Shown here: in pieces, positions 23,420 to 37,255 of the stretch | How the letters are laid out: each line of letters begins with the position of its first letter | How positions within the stretch are numbered: the first letter of the stretch is position 1 | Position numbers and translations under genes: made by a program | NCBI RefSeq assembly: GCF_003254395.2 | Contig: NC_037639.1 | Span: 3,080,501 to 3,144,500, forward strand | Reading direction: 5' to 3' | Origin: Apis mellifera | Lineage: Eukaryota > Arthropoda > Insecta > Hymenoptera > Apidae | Length of the DNA: 64,000 nt | Notes under the pieces: model-generated | The model's database searches: none | What the model saw: the letters and a program-made list of their open reading frames with translations, nothing else | Told to the model about the DNA's origin: nothing

Positions 23420-24000
23420 GAAAAAAAAGTAACTAGAGAGAGAGATATACGAGGCGATTGCTACGCCGCCTATCGATAAATTTTAAGAAAACATTAAATG
23501 TTATAATGTTACATGATATAATAATGCGACGATGAAAGTTTTAAAATAAATGAAAAGTACATGATAGAGTATGATATTATTTACTGGAAATCTAGTGACT
23601 GAGTCTCGTTTGGACTAGAAGATTATATAATATTATATAGTATTAGAAAAAAATTTGTCTAATTCTGACGTTAATGAATTAATGAAAATTTATATACAGC
23701 ATAATGGATTATTAACAATTCTTGAAATTATCGAAATTTTTTGATCGACCAATAAAAGACAATACAAAAAAATCAATTTCGTCTAATTGTAATAATTATT
23801 TCTCGAATATTTTTAAAAAATTAACAAAAAATAAGATACTTTGTTTCTTTAATTAAACTATATATATAATCGATCCAATTTTCTATTTTATAAAATAAGC
23901 AACATATAACAGGTCGATAATTTACTCCAATTACTTAGAATCCGACCTCCATTCCAATTTTTATTAATTTTCTTAATTTTTCAACAATTTTTCAACGTAT
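23420..24000. other. A+T-rich stretch, no gene seen
   Basis: Low-complexity A+T sequence separates two islets. A short GA tract lies at 23435-23445. Confidence 0.65.
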
Positions 24001-24620
24001 CTCTCTAACAGGAAGAGGCCATTTGCACGTGACCAGGTGACAAAATCTCGTCACAGTGTCGTTAATCCATCGGGAAAAGTCACGACATTCCACCGTGTAA
24101 GCTCTTCCGCTCACCATTGGGAGGAGGGGGAAGGGGGGAGAGAGAGAAACGTATCTGGGCGTATATGTTTTTATTTTCTCGACAGAAACGTTTCAACTCG
24201 ACATTCGACCGATAATGCATCCCAACACGTTCCGCCATTGTTACCAATCCCCTCCTCCCCTCCTCGACCTTTTCCATCGTTGAAGCGTTCTAACGGAGGG
24301 TACCAACCCTCCTCCCCCCCTTCTACACGTAAGCCAACGAGTTAATCTTCCGGAATTTGACGAAAGGAAGATCAACGCTTCGATTCTGACCTACTTGCCA
24401 TCCATTGGTTTTTCATATTGATGGAACATCGAGCTCGATCGACCTGCTTTTCCCGCGTTCCAAGGGGAAGTGTTCCAGGTTACCGGTATTATTATCGAGA
24501 CGTTATTTCAACTTCAGAAATGACCAGAAAGAAGGACGAGGGATTTTTAATTAACGGAGAAGAGGGAAACAAACAAAAACGTTTTTACAGTTTATTGGTT
24601 TCGAGTTGATTTATTAATAT
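24001..24620. other. CpG-rich islet, unassigned
   Basis: The islet contains CACGTG (24026-24031), poly-G/GGGGGAGAGA runs and C-rich runs. Plus (24037-24345) and minus (24080-24277) frames overlap, with Pro/Ser- or Arg-rich low-complexity content, so no coding call is made. Confidence 0.4.
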
Positions 24621-27000
24621 CGTTGATCGAAAGATTCACTTCGCCGGCCATCCGAGAAATTAATTCTGTTAGATGGTTGGAAAATATATTTTGACGTGAA
24701 TAATATTTGACGATTCGAAATTGGCATAAGCAACACGCGAGATGCCATGAAAGTTCTTTGTGCGTGGGTGTGTGTGTTTCATACTCTGAATGATACATCT
24801 CGATGAATATCGAGAGATAAATTAAATACGTTTTTGACCTGATTTTCGCTTCCAAGTCATGGAAATTTTCATCAAGATGATAATTTTTCGTTTCAACGGT
24901 TTCAAAGTGCGTTCCTTTGCTTCGCGCTGTTTTTATGTTTTATGTTCGGACGCGTTCTTTGTTGAACGAGATCCGTATTTGCCTTTTAATTATATCGTTA
25001 TATTCGATGGAAACAAATGTAATTTTATAGAATGATTTATGAGAATACGAGAGTTTATTATAATACAACATTGTTTACTTCGTTAATTAATAATGTTATT
25101 GAAATAAAAAATATCGGATGTGTGTGACAAAAAAATGACAATGAAACAAATATGAAAAATAATTTCACGATCTTTACATTTAAAATTTTATTATTATTAC
25201 TATGTTTCATATCTGTTTTATTATTACAATTATTCAGCAATTACTTAATCTTGAAATCTGAAATATTAAGTATCATTTATATTGACACAAATATGAATTA
25301 AAACCAACTTGGCTACATAAAGAAATTTGATAAAAATGAATTTAAATCATGTATTTTATGTGTATTCAGAAATCATATACGATAAAGGAATAATTTGCCA
25401 ATTTTTTAATTCTTCGTCAAAGCTGAATATAATAGCCAAGAGAAAATTAATCTCTCGTGCACGGAAACTGAATTAGTCAAGTAACAAGATCGCATACGAT
25501 CACAAAACTCGCTTACTTCCACATTCACGATTTCCATATATCGAAATATCAACCCTCGGTTTCGTGTTTGACAGCTACTCGATTCGAATCATTATTTCCT
25601 GGCGATACGTTCTCCTCCTGTCGGTGGACAATTCGATACCGCGGAAACTTAATTACGACTTTATCGCGTTTCAACAACGGAAAACCGATGAAAGTTTATT
25701 ACAAATTTTAAGACAGATATACAGATTTACGATTGAACGAATATCCGTTTCTTTTAACTTAACGCGTGACCTTCCATCTCCATTTCTCGGCCATTGATTT
25801 CGTCGACTCGTTTCTCCGCTTCTTGCTACGCGAAATGAGAAACCGTGTGGTCACCGTGAAACTTTATGGTGAAACCGGTCATCGTAAGCAATAAAGGTAA
25901 CGAACAAATATTTATCTTGAAACGAAATGCAACTATTCGATTTTCGGTACTAAGATTGGAAATAAATTTTCGTCTCTAAGTTTCGAACCGTTTGAAACTT
26001 CGCGTAGAACACGATGGAAGAAAGTATTAAACTATCGAATGCTTATGGTTTCATTTCTGGCTGATTTCGAAAAATTTTTGTGTTTTTTTTTTAAATATGG
26101 AGATAATAATTTTTATTAACTATTATTTTTATTAATTATGCACATAGAATGACTCAGATATCATTATATCGATTTTATCGTTATTATTATTTATAATGAA
26201 AAATATTTCTCATGGAATTGAGTTTAATAGTTTTAAAAAAGACACATTTTAAGTTGGATCAAATACAAAAAAATATCAATATTTATGTCCAAAAATTATT
26301 AATTTTTTTTAAAGTTATTTTAACTTGAAGTTATATCATATAAAAGATAAGAAAAGTAAAATATCATTTCTTTTCATAAAGAAATATTATTCTATTCTAT
26401 TTTATTTTCATAAATACAATAAAAATTTTGAATAAAAAAATCGTTCATTTCATTCATTATGAATGTAAAGAAAAAGAGAAAAATTAAATCGACAGTAATT
26501 TATGTTAGAAACAAAATCGAGAAAATCGTATGCAATTAAACGATTACTACTAAGCTTCCTACCGAATGAAATTCCCGGAATTCTGTTAAAATCGCTCGTA
26601 CAAAACATGGAGTGTAATGTTGAGATCAAATGGTAATTGCACAAGGAACTATCGTTAAAAGGTTCTGTAAGGAAATTAATTGTGGCCTTTATAATGTTTA
26701 AAATTGTATATTTTCAAGTAATTGATGTTAAAGATCCTTATAATTTATACAAATTTTCCAAATATTTATCTTACTGAATATAATTAATGAATAATAATGG
26801 GTATAATCAATTTTAAATTTGTTGTAACTTATGGTTGAATTTTAAATTATAAAATATTCATGATTTAGTGTTTGTAATAAAAAAAAAATTTTCATTGAAA
26901 CTAAAGTTTTAGACGAATTTCAATTCAAATATTTTCTCGAATCATTATTACACGTGTTTTACAAAATTTCAATAAAAACATTGTCTTACATGGATGGAAA
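24621..27000. other. Mostly A+T-rich, weak islet at 25.44-25.92 kb
   Basis: The 25.44-25.92 kb patch has a 77-codon plus frame (25564-25797) with no recognisable product. The other frames are A+T-derived. CACGTG occurs at 26951-26956. Confidence 0.5.
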
Positions 27001-27133
27001 AATTCCCTGCAAAAATAACACCAAAGTAATCTTATCTATCTCTACGTCCGATTTCACATTTCACACATCAACTTGAAAAAAGGGATAGAAAAAGCTTCTT
27101 AAAATAATCTATTATCGAAGGAAATCATTTTAC

Positions 27134-27184
27134 CTGTGAAACGTCTCTTACACGCGCTCTAATAAAAGTTTTATTCTGATCTCT
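27134..27184 (-). CDS. Weak exon candidate, unknown product
   Basis: The minus-strand donor TTTCACAG|GTAAAATG at 27134/27133 is strong and nearly identical to the donor of the 16.7 kb exon. Upstream, one frame is open for 17 codons from a GAG acceptor at 27185-27187 and remains open a little further. It ends phase 0, compatible with the 16.7 kb exon. The acceptor is poor (weak pyrimidine tract), and a competing donor GTAAGA lies just upstream, so the boundaries are uncertain. Confidence 0.15.
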
Positions 27185-27399
27185 CTCGCCATGTATCGCG
27201 GTATTGAGAAAGTTTCATTTTTATCCTTTTTCGATCGCCGAAAAATCGTATTCGCTTTAAACGTTTTCAGAAGTTGATGAAGGGATTCCGTGATTCTTGT
27301 TTAAATGGAAATTTGTCGCGAATTTTATAAAGTAGTTTTCCAATGAGGACGGTTTCTTCTCGAATAAAGGGTTATTGAATAAGAAATTGGGTTCTACGG

Positions 27400-29085
27400 A
27401 TGAAGTTCACGGATTGAAGTTCGAAGAGATTTATCCATTTTATTCTTTTATATTCTTATGTTCTTTTTCGGAATTCTTCGATATATATAGTTTTTTGAAT
27501 CTCTTAGGGAATAATTTCATCGTGTATTAGAATTTATATTTAGTGTTATATTTAAAAGGTATGATACAGAATTATAATATAAGAAGCAAGAAAAGGACAA
27601 AGAACAATAAAAAAAATAATATTTTATACAATTATTGTTTTTATATAATTAATAATTAAAAAGAAAATATTGAATAAAAATATTTTTACGCAATAGAGAG
27701 CCTCACAAAAATATCAAAAAGAAAGGAAATTGATTATTTCGCGACAATGAATTTTATTGCAATTTTTGAAAAAAAATGTAAATATGTTTTAGCAAGAATT
27801 TTAAAACAAATTTAATATTTAAAAATCATAAAATGTTCAAAGGTGTTACGCGTATTAATATTTATGTATTAACATTTAATTTTAAATCTAAAAGGACGAA
27901 TATTTTAATTTTTGTTTACAACAAATTATATCGGTATGAAAAACATGAAACGTATAAATTTAACGAAGTTGATATCATAAAATTTGCAATTAATTTTGTA
28001 TGGCAAATGTCAGATTATTGATATACATTTAATTTCTTATGAAAAAGATGATATTAAGAAAAAGCAGAAACTAATTTAACTTTATGGAAGCTTTCAGTTG
28101 GGATTACTTGAAAACTAATTTACGAGGTTGCATAAGACTCGTACTTGGATAAGGGATATGTATTCATCTAAAACGAAAATATATTTTAATGTTTGTTAAA
28201 TAAATATATTTTTAAAAAAAAATACAATTAATTATTTGTGTAAATTTATTTCAATTTATTTTTTTTGAAAAAATTTGCAATAAAATTTTGCTAAAGCTTT
28301 AATATAATCTTTATTAAACGTTATTTGCTAATATTTTTAAACATTAATCGGCAGATATTTATTAGAAACAATTGACGTAATATTCGTAAAATTGATTGAG
28401 AAATTTTATTAAAATTTATTAAAACTAGTATCAATAGTTTTTTAGAAAAAATGTGCAATATTTTCAATAATAATTACGTCACGTTTTTAATTTTTTAGGC
28501 TACATCGATATATTGAACTCTGATAAATCGGCAACTAATGAATAACTAATGAATTTTAATTATTAAACTTTTAAAAAAATATTGATATAATATAATAAAT
28601 TTCTAATTATTGAATTTGTAAAAAAAAACATTAAAAAAAAAATTTCTCCTTACATATCCTCGTATCTCTACATTATGATATATAAAAAATATTATTTTTT
28701 TTTGGGAAAAGAACGTATTTTAATATCGAAACCTTCATTTAAGTAGAAATAAATAACAACGAAGAATTAAGAATTAAGAGATGTTTAAGATGTGCTGTAC
28801 TAAATATATTCATGGAATCCCTTTGAAGAGTCTAAAAATTCTAGAGGCCAAAACAAACGTAAAAGGAATACGAAAATATCGATCAAGCATCTTATTTATT
28901 GAGTTACAAGCAATTAAAGTTTGTTTCAACAAATTTAACTTAACAAATAAACCTCGATTCGAAATCGAACTTTTTATATAACAACTTCTGTATTTATTTT
29001 AATCCCTAAAACTATTCCATTAGAATACATTAACATTTCTACTGTAGATAAGAAAACAAATATTTTTACAATTTTTTTTTTTTGA
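27400..29085. other. A+T-rich stretch, no gene seen
   Basis: Short A+T-type frames only (27833-28021, 28781-28981). No domain, repeat family or splice pair of note. Confidence 0.6.
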
Positions 29086-29405
29086 ACAATTGTCATTTGG
29101 CTCTGATAAAGGAATTTCTTTTCGTCGTTGAGCAAACGAGCAACGAAGAAACGTGGATTTATAATCGTTGCTCTCCCGGAGGATGTAAAGCGTTACAGTG
29201 TGATGTAATCCCGGAAACGAGGGGAGGATAACGGAGCCTTCTATACCCTCGTATTTTCCCATTTACGGCTTTAAATTTGTCTCGACCTGCGACGGCTAAG
29301 TCGGATTACAAAACGTTGTGTGTACCTGATTCGAGCAGGGATTTCGTCACAAGCGCGATAAATAATAATTATACGTAATTATGCGTTTCGTGTTTTTCCA
29401 TGAAT
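29086..29405. other. Small CpG-rich islet
   Basis: The islet carries AGTCGGATTACA (29299-29310), a near copy of the GAAAATCGGATTAC word of the islets at 14.5, 21.0 and 22.9 kb, preceded by an ACGGCTAA word also present at 22.9 and 58.7 kb. An 80-codon minus frame (29020-29262) is unrecognised. Confidence 0.35.
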
Positions 29406-31250
29406 TCGTTTTAGCTGAGACTAACTTTTGTTTTGTTGCGCCAAAAGAGAATGACAAGATATATACATCTTATGATTTATTTTTTAATACATTGCAATTG
29501 TATTTAAAGAATGAAAGATGGAATTTATTAGTTAAAAAAAAAGTATAAAAGTAAAGAGAAATATTTTCTGAAAGCAAATAATTTCTGATAAATTTGAGAA
29601 ATTCTAAAATTTTATGGTAACTAGAATTACGTATATTATATACATGTTATAAAATAATTTAAATTTTTTGAGAAAAAAGAAGAAGATTGCAGATTTATAA
29701 TAAAAATTCTTATAAGTTCATATAATTATTATATAAAGTAATGCAATAAGAAGGCAGAAAATCACGAATATTTTATATAAGAAATGAGAAACAAAATATA
29801 AGTGAAAATATGAAGCTATAAGCAGACGTAATTAGATATTGTTAAGAAAAATAGAAAACTTTATATTTATATAATCATTTGTTTTCTTTTTTTTTTCTTT
29901 TTAATTAAGAAACAAAATTATATTTATAATCTGTATTTGATATATCTTTTTTATAAATATTTTTCTATCTATTGTAGTAATATATTACATTTTTCCAGAC
30001 AGAAATTATTTGATTTTATTCATTTATTTCGAGTTATTGCTCAATTTCACAGAGAGTATTTTCAAGAACACTACAAAAGGTTATAAAGCAACGAAATTTA
30101 AACCCTCGCAGAATCACGAAGACTATAAATCCGTAAAGGTGGTTCAGTATTTCGTGATAAGTGAAATATGACCTCCAAGGAGAAGGTGTCTGAATTTGTC
30201 AGATAGATACATCAAGAAATGAATTTTTCTCACAGACGTTTGAAAATTATTTTTTCGTCTAAAAACGAAATATGATCGTGAAAAATATTGCAGGTTATTG
30301 GCAACTCTATTAAACATGTTCATGTAAAAATCTGCAGTAGACAGTATTCGACAAGCTGTTAGTAAATTTTACACGGCCAAAGTGTATTTAATACTTTATT
30401 ATTGACATATTATAAAATAAATTATATAAAAAAGAAATCAGTTTTATGTTTTTATGTTTAACTTATTTGAACAAAAAGAAAAAATAAAAATTATAAAAAG
30501 ATAAATTTTCTTTCATTTATTCTTATATATATTGTTCATTAATTAAATAATAATAGTTTGATAATAATTGGAAAATTATGCAAAAGATTAAAATTACAAA
30601 AATGATAAACTAATATTGTTATAAAAAATATCATACTTATAAAAATGTCGAAGAAGGATATTTACTAATCTTATAATCTATCTAAAAAGAAAACTCAGCT
30701 TAGAAAATAAGCTCAAGTATAGCTTGATTACATAATATGTAGATAACAGACAAAGTTATTTGCATAATAGGATACTCTTTTTTAATAGGGTTATATGTTA
30801 TGATAAAATTACACCGATTATTATTAACAATTTACAATGCTTGTGAATCACTGTAATGAGAACATGCATATATTCATGAATATTTATGAATATCGTAATT
30901 TTAAAAAAATTGTATCAATAATATTTTCTTATTATACATTGTATTTTGGTAATCTTAAAATACAATTCTGAAGGCTATATAAAAAAATTGTATTTTCGTA
31001 TTTACAACATTATGTCATAAATATCAAATCATTCTTAATATCATTATTATTATCGAATACAATTATAACAATTAATTTACTATCAACTGCCACCGAAGCA
31101 TTTTATCTTCATTAATTAATGGATCAAATAAATATTCAATCAATCTGAATAAATTTCAAGTAAATTAACATTATAACAATCGATGAATTGCATCAAAATA
31201 TATCAAATAATTGTACAATTAATTTCAACCCTTACATTCTCTCCTGTCAG
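29406..31250. other. A+T-rich stretch, weak patch at 30.03-30.37 kb
   Basis: The 30.03-30.37 kb patch has words (TTTCGTGATAAGTGAAATATGACCTC) similar to the tandem repeat unit at 3.3 kb, hinting at a dispersed copy, but the match is short. No gene. Confidence 0.5.
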
Positions 31251-31254
31251 AAAT

Positions 31255-32300
31255 GGCAAATAGCAAAACAAAAATTTTATTCGTCACGTTCCCTTCCGAG
31301 CTAATAATACATACAAATGGATAACGATCTCTCCACAGACCAATTCCACAGCGAGAAAATCCAATTCGATCGAATATTTCCAATAAGTAATTTCTCGAGA
31401 CTATAAAAGCTTAGAACGATTCGAGGTACGATCACAAAGGATCGTCCCGCCGATTAATCATTTCGATTCGTGGCAGAAACGGCAAAGAATCGAAGGGGAG
31501 GGGGAAGCGTAGCCATTGCCGCGGGAAACATGAATATTCTAACGGAGAGCGAGACGAGAAAGGGGTGGAAAAGGGTGGAAGGGAGAGGCGCTTTCGTAAA
31601 TTTCAAAGCGCTACGCCGAACGTTTCGCATCATTGAAAATAGGCGAAACTTACCGATCGATCCTCCCCCCTCCCCTCTCCCTCCATTCGTCGATAGTAGT
31701 AGCTTTTCTCCAAAAAAAAAAAAAAAAAAAGAAAGAAAGAAAAAGTAAAAATCATTCGGACCAACTGGTGGCACCGACACGCCACCAAGGAAAAGAGTTT
31801 TCCAACGATGCGAGGTGAAACGAGGAAGCCCGGTTTATGGAAGCGTCGTAGCCATAAAGCGGCACCGATAAATATTTACGAGACTTTCGAGGAATCGAAC
31901 AACGGCGCGCAGCTCGCCAATATCGGTTTAATTAATTAATCCTCAGACTGAGCGCCGCGTGGCGCGCCATTCGATCACCAGCCGCGCACCAGTTCTTTGA
32001 ATCGTGCCGATTTAATTTATTTCGTCCTCCTTTTCCCTTCGCCCGCCGTCCTCCTTCCCTCCTTCCTTTGCTGCACCGCCCACCTCTTTATACCCATTAT
32101 GGGAGTTCGTAGGCGAACTTCTCTATATCCGTTTGCTTTTCCGCATTTCTCCATTGAAACGGGACGGTGCCGCCATCTGGAGATGTTCGCGCCCGTTCCC
32201 GCGCGATCGCGACCGGTCTAATTAATGTCGTAATAATGGCGCAATGTTTGATCAACGTCGACGTATTCACAGCTATCGCTCATTTAACACGTTTACTGCC
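31255..32300. other. Largest CpG-rich islet in the window
   Basis: About 1 kb with very high local G+C between 31.9 and 32.22 kb. It includes GGCGCGCC, a GCGCC-4 nt-GGCGC dyad, and GCCGCCATCTGG (32169-32180), close to the YY1/Pleiohomeotic word. A poly-A/GAAA tract lies at 31711-31745. Frames on both strands (31454-31780 minus, 31470-31748 plus, 31997-32221 plus) overlap and are low complexity. A promoter or Polycomb-type element is possible; no transcript can be assigned. Confidence 0.4.
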
Positions 32301-34085
32301 ATCAAACAAATGTTAAGAAATACGACATCTATTTCTAATATTGTAGATTAATTACGAATAGACTCGGATGTTTAATAATGATGGTGAACTTCCGGTAAAG
32401 TGATATGATATTAAATTACGTTCGCTGAATATTGATCAATCTCTTAAATTTAATACATTAAAGATTATAATAAATAATGCAATTTTATTTATCACAAAAA
32501 TATCTATATTATAATATATAATATTTATAAATTATTGGAAAAAATAGTACAAACATAATAAATTGATATTAGTGATATTAGTTAATTAAGTTAATTTAAA
32601 TAAAGAATCGTAGATAAATAATTATTATATAATAATAATTATATAATATAGCTTCTATAATATAATATAATATAACTTCTATATAATTTTAAATTGTTAA
32701 TTTTAAATTGTAAGTTTAAATATTTAAAACAATATAAATCTTTTAAAATATTCATTGTATATATAGTATTTAATCTGTTGGGACGAATAAAGTGTTGAAT
32801 AAGATCGATTTAAACGAAGAAGGGATATGAATAAGATCTTTATATAATATGAATTATGCAATTGGGGCAGATAATATCAATACCATTCCCTTTTTAGATA
32901 CAAATAGAAGAAGAAGAACACAGGAAAAAGTTGAATTTTCAAGGGATGGATCCTTGAAGAACTTTTCATAGTGAAATACATATGTATAGACACAATTCTA
33001 ATGAAAATACGAATTCCTTTACATAAATCGATATTTCATACTGTGTCAAATAATTGTTGCAGAAATTAGAACTTATTTTTAGAGATTCTCTTATTTTTTT
33101 TTTTTTTTTTAAGATCTTGAAAATTTCCACAGAGGTAAACAGTATTAAATTGCTCTTAAAAGTTACTTTGCATGACAATAAGGATCTTTTGTAGGAAATG
33201 AAATTCCAATTCCTTCTTACAAAATTCAAAGTTATTTTATTCGTTGATGGAAAAAGTTTGAAAAGGATTCTCTATGGAAATCTTCAATCATTTACCATAT
33301 TTAATTTATAGAATCATTGATTATTTTCAAAGAGCAAGGTAAATAACACTTTTAAGAAAAGTTTTGTAGAAATAGAATTGAAATAATGTGTCAATCAAAT
33401 GTGTCAATATTTAATAACATTATAAGAATTTTCATGTAATTCTACATGTCATTTGATTCGAAATATCAAATTTTACAAGTGAAAAATAAAAGTATGAAGA
33501 GAAATGATAGAAATTTAATCTCTAGATGATTTAATTTGAATTGAACTTCGAATAAAGAGATAATCATTAGAATTTTTAACGGACAATTTAAAATTTATCA
33601 CGTAGTAATTACTGTTATATATAGATGATCACAAATAACACTAATATAATTTGTAATAAAATTTAATTAAATTAAAATTAAAAATAAAAAAATATATATA
33701 TATGAATTAAAAATATATATATAAACATATTAAAATAAATAAAATAAATTAAGTTGAAGAAAAATATAAACAGAAAGCATTTAAAATAATTTTAGAAATT
33801 TATACGTATGATAAATATTAAAACGTTCTACTACAAACATTTCTCGTAACAATATTTCTCATTTTTTTTTTCTTACTTCAATTAATTTCTAGAATTTTTT
33901 TGCAGCTTTATTTCTCAATAAAATCATTTCCATCAAATTAATTCTTAATATTTTATTCCAAATATATATCTATGTAATGATTATTATTATAATATTTAGA
34001 ATCTTTGAAATAACTTCATACATTTAAGTATCATACAGTTAAGTATCTTTTCTCATTTCATTAAAAATTTTATTTCAAATATTTG
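32301..34085. other. A+T-rich stretch, no gene seen
   Basis: TA-rich sequence with TATAATATAATATAA-type runs at 32625-32690. The 87-codon minus frame (32966-33229) starts in a poly-T run and is not supported. Confidence 0.6.
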
Positions 34086-34275
34086 AATGAACAATGAGAT
34101 AATAGCGTAACGTAGATCCACATTTCTTACGAACTTGGTCACGAAGTGAAACACGCATGACTCTCATACAAGATAGGAATTAATGAAAATTGTGTTAACC
34201 CCTTCGCATCCACATACATGAGATATCACGTGACGTAATATCGTTTGTACAACGAAAAATTTCACGTGTATATTA
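34086..34275. promoter_or_regulatory. Small islet with overlapping E-box and CRE-like site
   Basis: TCACGTGACGTAA (34226-34238) fuses CACGTG with a TGACGTAA CRE-like octamer, and another CACGTG follows at 34263-34268. A minus-strand 30-nt stretch (34130-34159 region) is bounded by a fair acceptor and GTAAGA but is too short to call. Confidence 0.35.
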
Positions 34276-35480
34276 TATATAATATTTATAATCGAGAGCT
34301 ATTTCATGTGAAAGAAGAATAAAAAAGAAGTTCTTTTTCTACAAATATACAAACTGTTCATATTTCGTCCGAATTGACAATTTATTCTTTTTCAAATATA
34401 TTTTTTAATAACATGATAAAATGTAACGAAACATTTTTCTTTTCTTTGTAAAAGTCGATATAACTCGTTGACTCCATATTAAAGTTTCTTAAATATTTAA
34501 ATTTTTAAATTTAATTTGAAAATTATAATATTAATATCAGCTATATTGTATTATAAAATTAAGAATATATTATATTTATTTAAAAGTCAAAATGATCCTG
34601 ATTTTTTATCGAAAAAAATATTTTTTGAGGATATTAAATATTACAATTTCTAGCTGATTAATTTTTTATTCATTGTAGTTAATTTTGTTTCATTAAGAAA
34701 ATTGATGACTCTTTATGTATCTAAATCCTTGGAAGATATATGATATTATTCGTTAATAGGGATAATAAAGTTAGAGAAGATTAATAATTGCTAATTTACA
34801 TTATAATTATTATTATAATTAATATACCGTGACATTTTATTTCATTAGCATAACATTATCAATTATTGAAATTATGCGTAATTTATTATTACAATTATAT
34901 GATTATTATTTTTGTTGCATTATTATTAGTTATAATTATTAATAAATCTATCTTTTCTATTGTTGAGCTCAATTAAAAGTATATAAATTTTTTCATGTTA
35001 ATATAAAATTTTAATTTCCTGCTCATATCCTTTAATATTTTCTTTTAATATTTTACTTATGCATTATAATTACAAATATACTTCGAAAAATCACGAGGAC
35101 AATATTCAAATTTATGCAAATATAAATAAGAATAAATTAAATTAAAAAGTTACAAAACATTCTTTATATTCAATTAATCCATTATTACATCATATAATTA
35201 TCGGGCAAAAAGATCAATGCAAATATATAATAAAAAAGAAAATTATCATAATTGCTTCGATTATTATAATATCTATTAACAATGTTTTTCATAAACATAA
35301 TGAACAAACAAACTTTCAAACTCAACCCCGTTCTCAGAAAAAATTGTACAAAAGACACCAAGGATAAACAAATACACTCGCAATTCATCCTGCAAAACTG
35401 TATAATCTCGATAAGACACACACTGCAAAAAAATATCACAGCGTCAACCAGCTCAACACATCAGTCTCCGTCGATATACA
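34276..35480. other. A+T-rich stretch, no gene seen
   Basis: Low complexity throughout. Frames at 35185-35439 and 35282-35605 are A+T-derived and run into the next islet on opposite strands. Confidence 0.6.
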
Positions 35481-35668
35481 TACGATTTAACTCTGTACAT
35501 CAAACAAAGCGTACACTAGAAAATAAGCCACGAGCTTTCCTGACTCTTAAACGAGACCAGCGGAACAAAGAGAGGCGAAGAAAAAACGAATTTAAAAAGG
35601 AATAGAAAAAAAAGATAAACATATATATATAAAGAGAGAAAAAGAGAGAGGGGGGGAGGAAGAGAGGA

Positions 35669-35700
<32 letters not shown>

Positions 35701-35960
35701 TCGCAACGAAAAAGAAAAGGGGCCCACGAGATTGAAAACACGAGAGAGCGCGGTTTTCCGTTCCATTCTCTCCCCCATCCCTCGTCTCTATTTGCGGGCC
35801 AGCTCCACACGAAAACCTTTCATTAATTCCACAAAAGCCTCCTACTTGACCTGTTACCGCCACGATCTGCGCGTTTCCGACTAGGAGAGAATCCGGATCC
35901 GCAAATTGCCACGTTCATTCGACTCATTAAACGAGTTATGAAAGAATAATGCGGATCGAG
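35481..35960. other. Islet with long GA tract
   Basis: A GA/GGGGGAGGA tract occupies 35634-35702. The three overlapping minus frames here (35500-35863) are dominated by Ser-Leu repeats from the CT strand. The tract is also a long minus-strand pyrimidine run, which could be mistaken for a splice acceptor tract. Confidence 0.5.
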
Positions 35961-36890
35961 CGTTACAACATTTTTCATAGTTCGATGCTGAGCTTTGCTT
36001 TAAGAATACAGATTCTTGCGAAATATAGGGTCAATTCTCATGATTGAGATGAGTAACGTTATCAAAGAACATTTTGATGAGATCAGAAATATTGATTGAA
36101 TATGAGTTATTCCTTCGAATCATTGCTTTTTGTTGATAATAAGAAGACTAGTTCTGACAATTGTTCTTAATAATCTTAAGCTTGTTGTGTAATTATTGTT
36201 TTGATGGTTTGGGGGAGATTATTCATTAAAAAGTTAGTTTTGAAAAGTGAGATATTGAGTTAATGTTGATTAATGTTGATAATATTCAAATATATACGAG
36301 GAATATGAGAAATTAATTAACCTTTTCGCAACGCAATGTCGTTGGTGAGATATCCCGTCTATAGCATCTCATGAAAATAATATTATAATAATAATGATGA
36401 TAATAACAACAAGAATAATGATAATAATAATATCAAAATGAAATTCGTTCGTATAATTATATTTACTGCTAATACTTAAAATTTTATTAATTATATAATT
36501 CTATTTTTGATTCCTATTACTATTTAAAAAATCAGACAAAAAATTAACATTTTCTTTTTAATTCAAATTTTCTTTTTTATTATTACCTCCAATTTTAGTT
36601 TAATCACAATTTTTTGTTTTGTGCAATATAGCAGTTATCAAGACAGTGTTGTTTTGACTGTCAAATATGTTATAAGAAAATAATTCAAATTCTAATTAAT
36701 TATTTGAAAAAAAAATATACATGTAGTATCAACAAAATAAATTATTAATTCAAATCGTATCGACGAACATAATCGACAATGACTCGAAGATAATTTAATA
36801 AATATTTATGCATACATTGAAATATTATAATTTCGAGCAATTGTTATTCCTTAAAAAGTTTCTAACGAGAGAATTATCCTAGATTTTCCT
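35961..36890. other. A+T-rich stretch with AAT/ATG triplet repeat
   Basis: Degenerate (ATA/ATG/ACA) triplets run from about 36375 to 36432. No gene. Confidence 0.6.
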
Positions 36891-37255
36891 CCGTAAGTAG
36901 ACACTATCACGGAAGAATCGCGTGAAAGGTCCAGGAGAGGAACAAACGTGCAAATACAAACATGCAAAGAGCAAATATACGATCCGTACATGCAGTGGCT
37001 GTTTCCATAGGTTTGTCCCGACTCGAGAATTGAGTTGACGCCGAGATTAGTCGATTTACGATGTTTCCCTGTGATGCATGGTTATGTTTGTTGTCAAAAT
37101 CGTAAATATTTCGCAATAATTCCGCGTGCATCGCGACCCGCTCGTGGTTACCCGCGTTTACGTGTAATGGAAGTTTATGCAGCTTTTACACGAGGTGTTA
37201 TGGTCATCGTGTTTCCCGATGCGAGAATCCAAAAACACATAAATCTTTAGAATAT
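36891..37255. other. Small CpG-rich islet
   Basis: Overlapping minus (36907-37131) and plus (37035-37250) frames with no domain. No motif cluster stood out beyond isolated CGTG words. Confidence 0.35.

Noticed and set aside
35500..35863. Three overlapping minus-strand frames of 72-115 codons
   Set aside because: They are dominated by Ser-Leu repeats from a CT tract, with no consistent frame.
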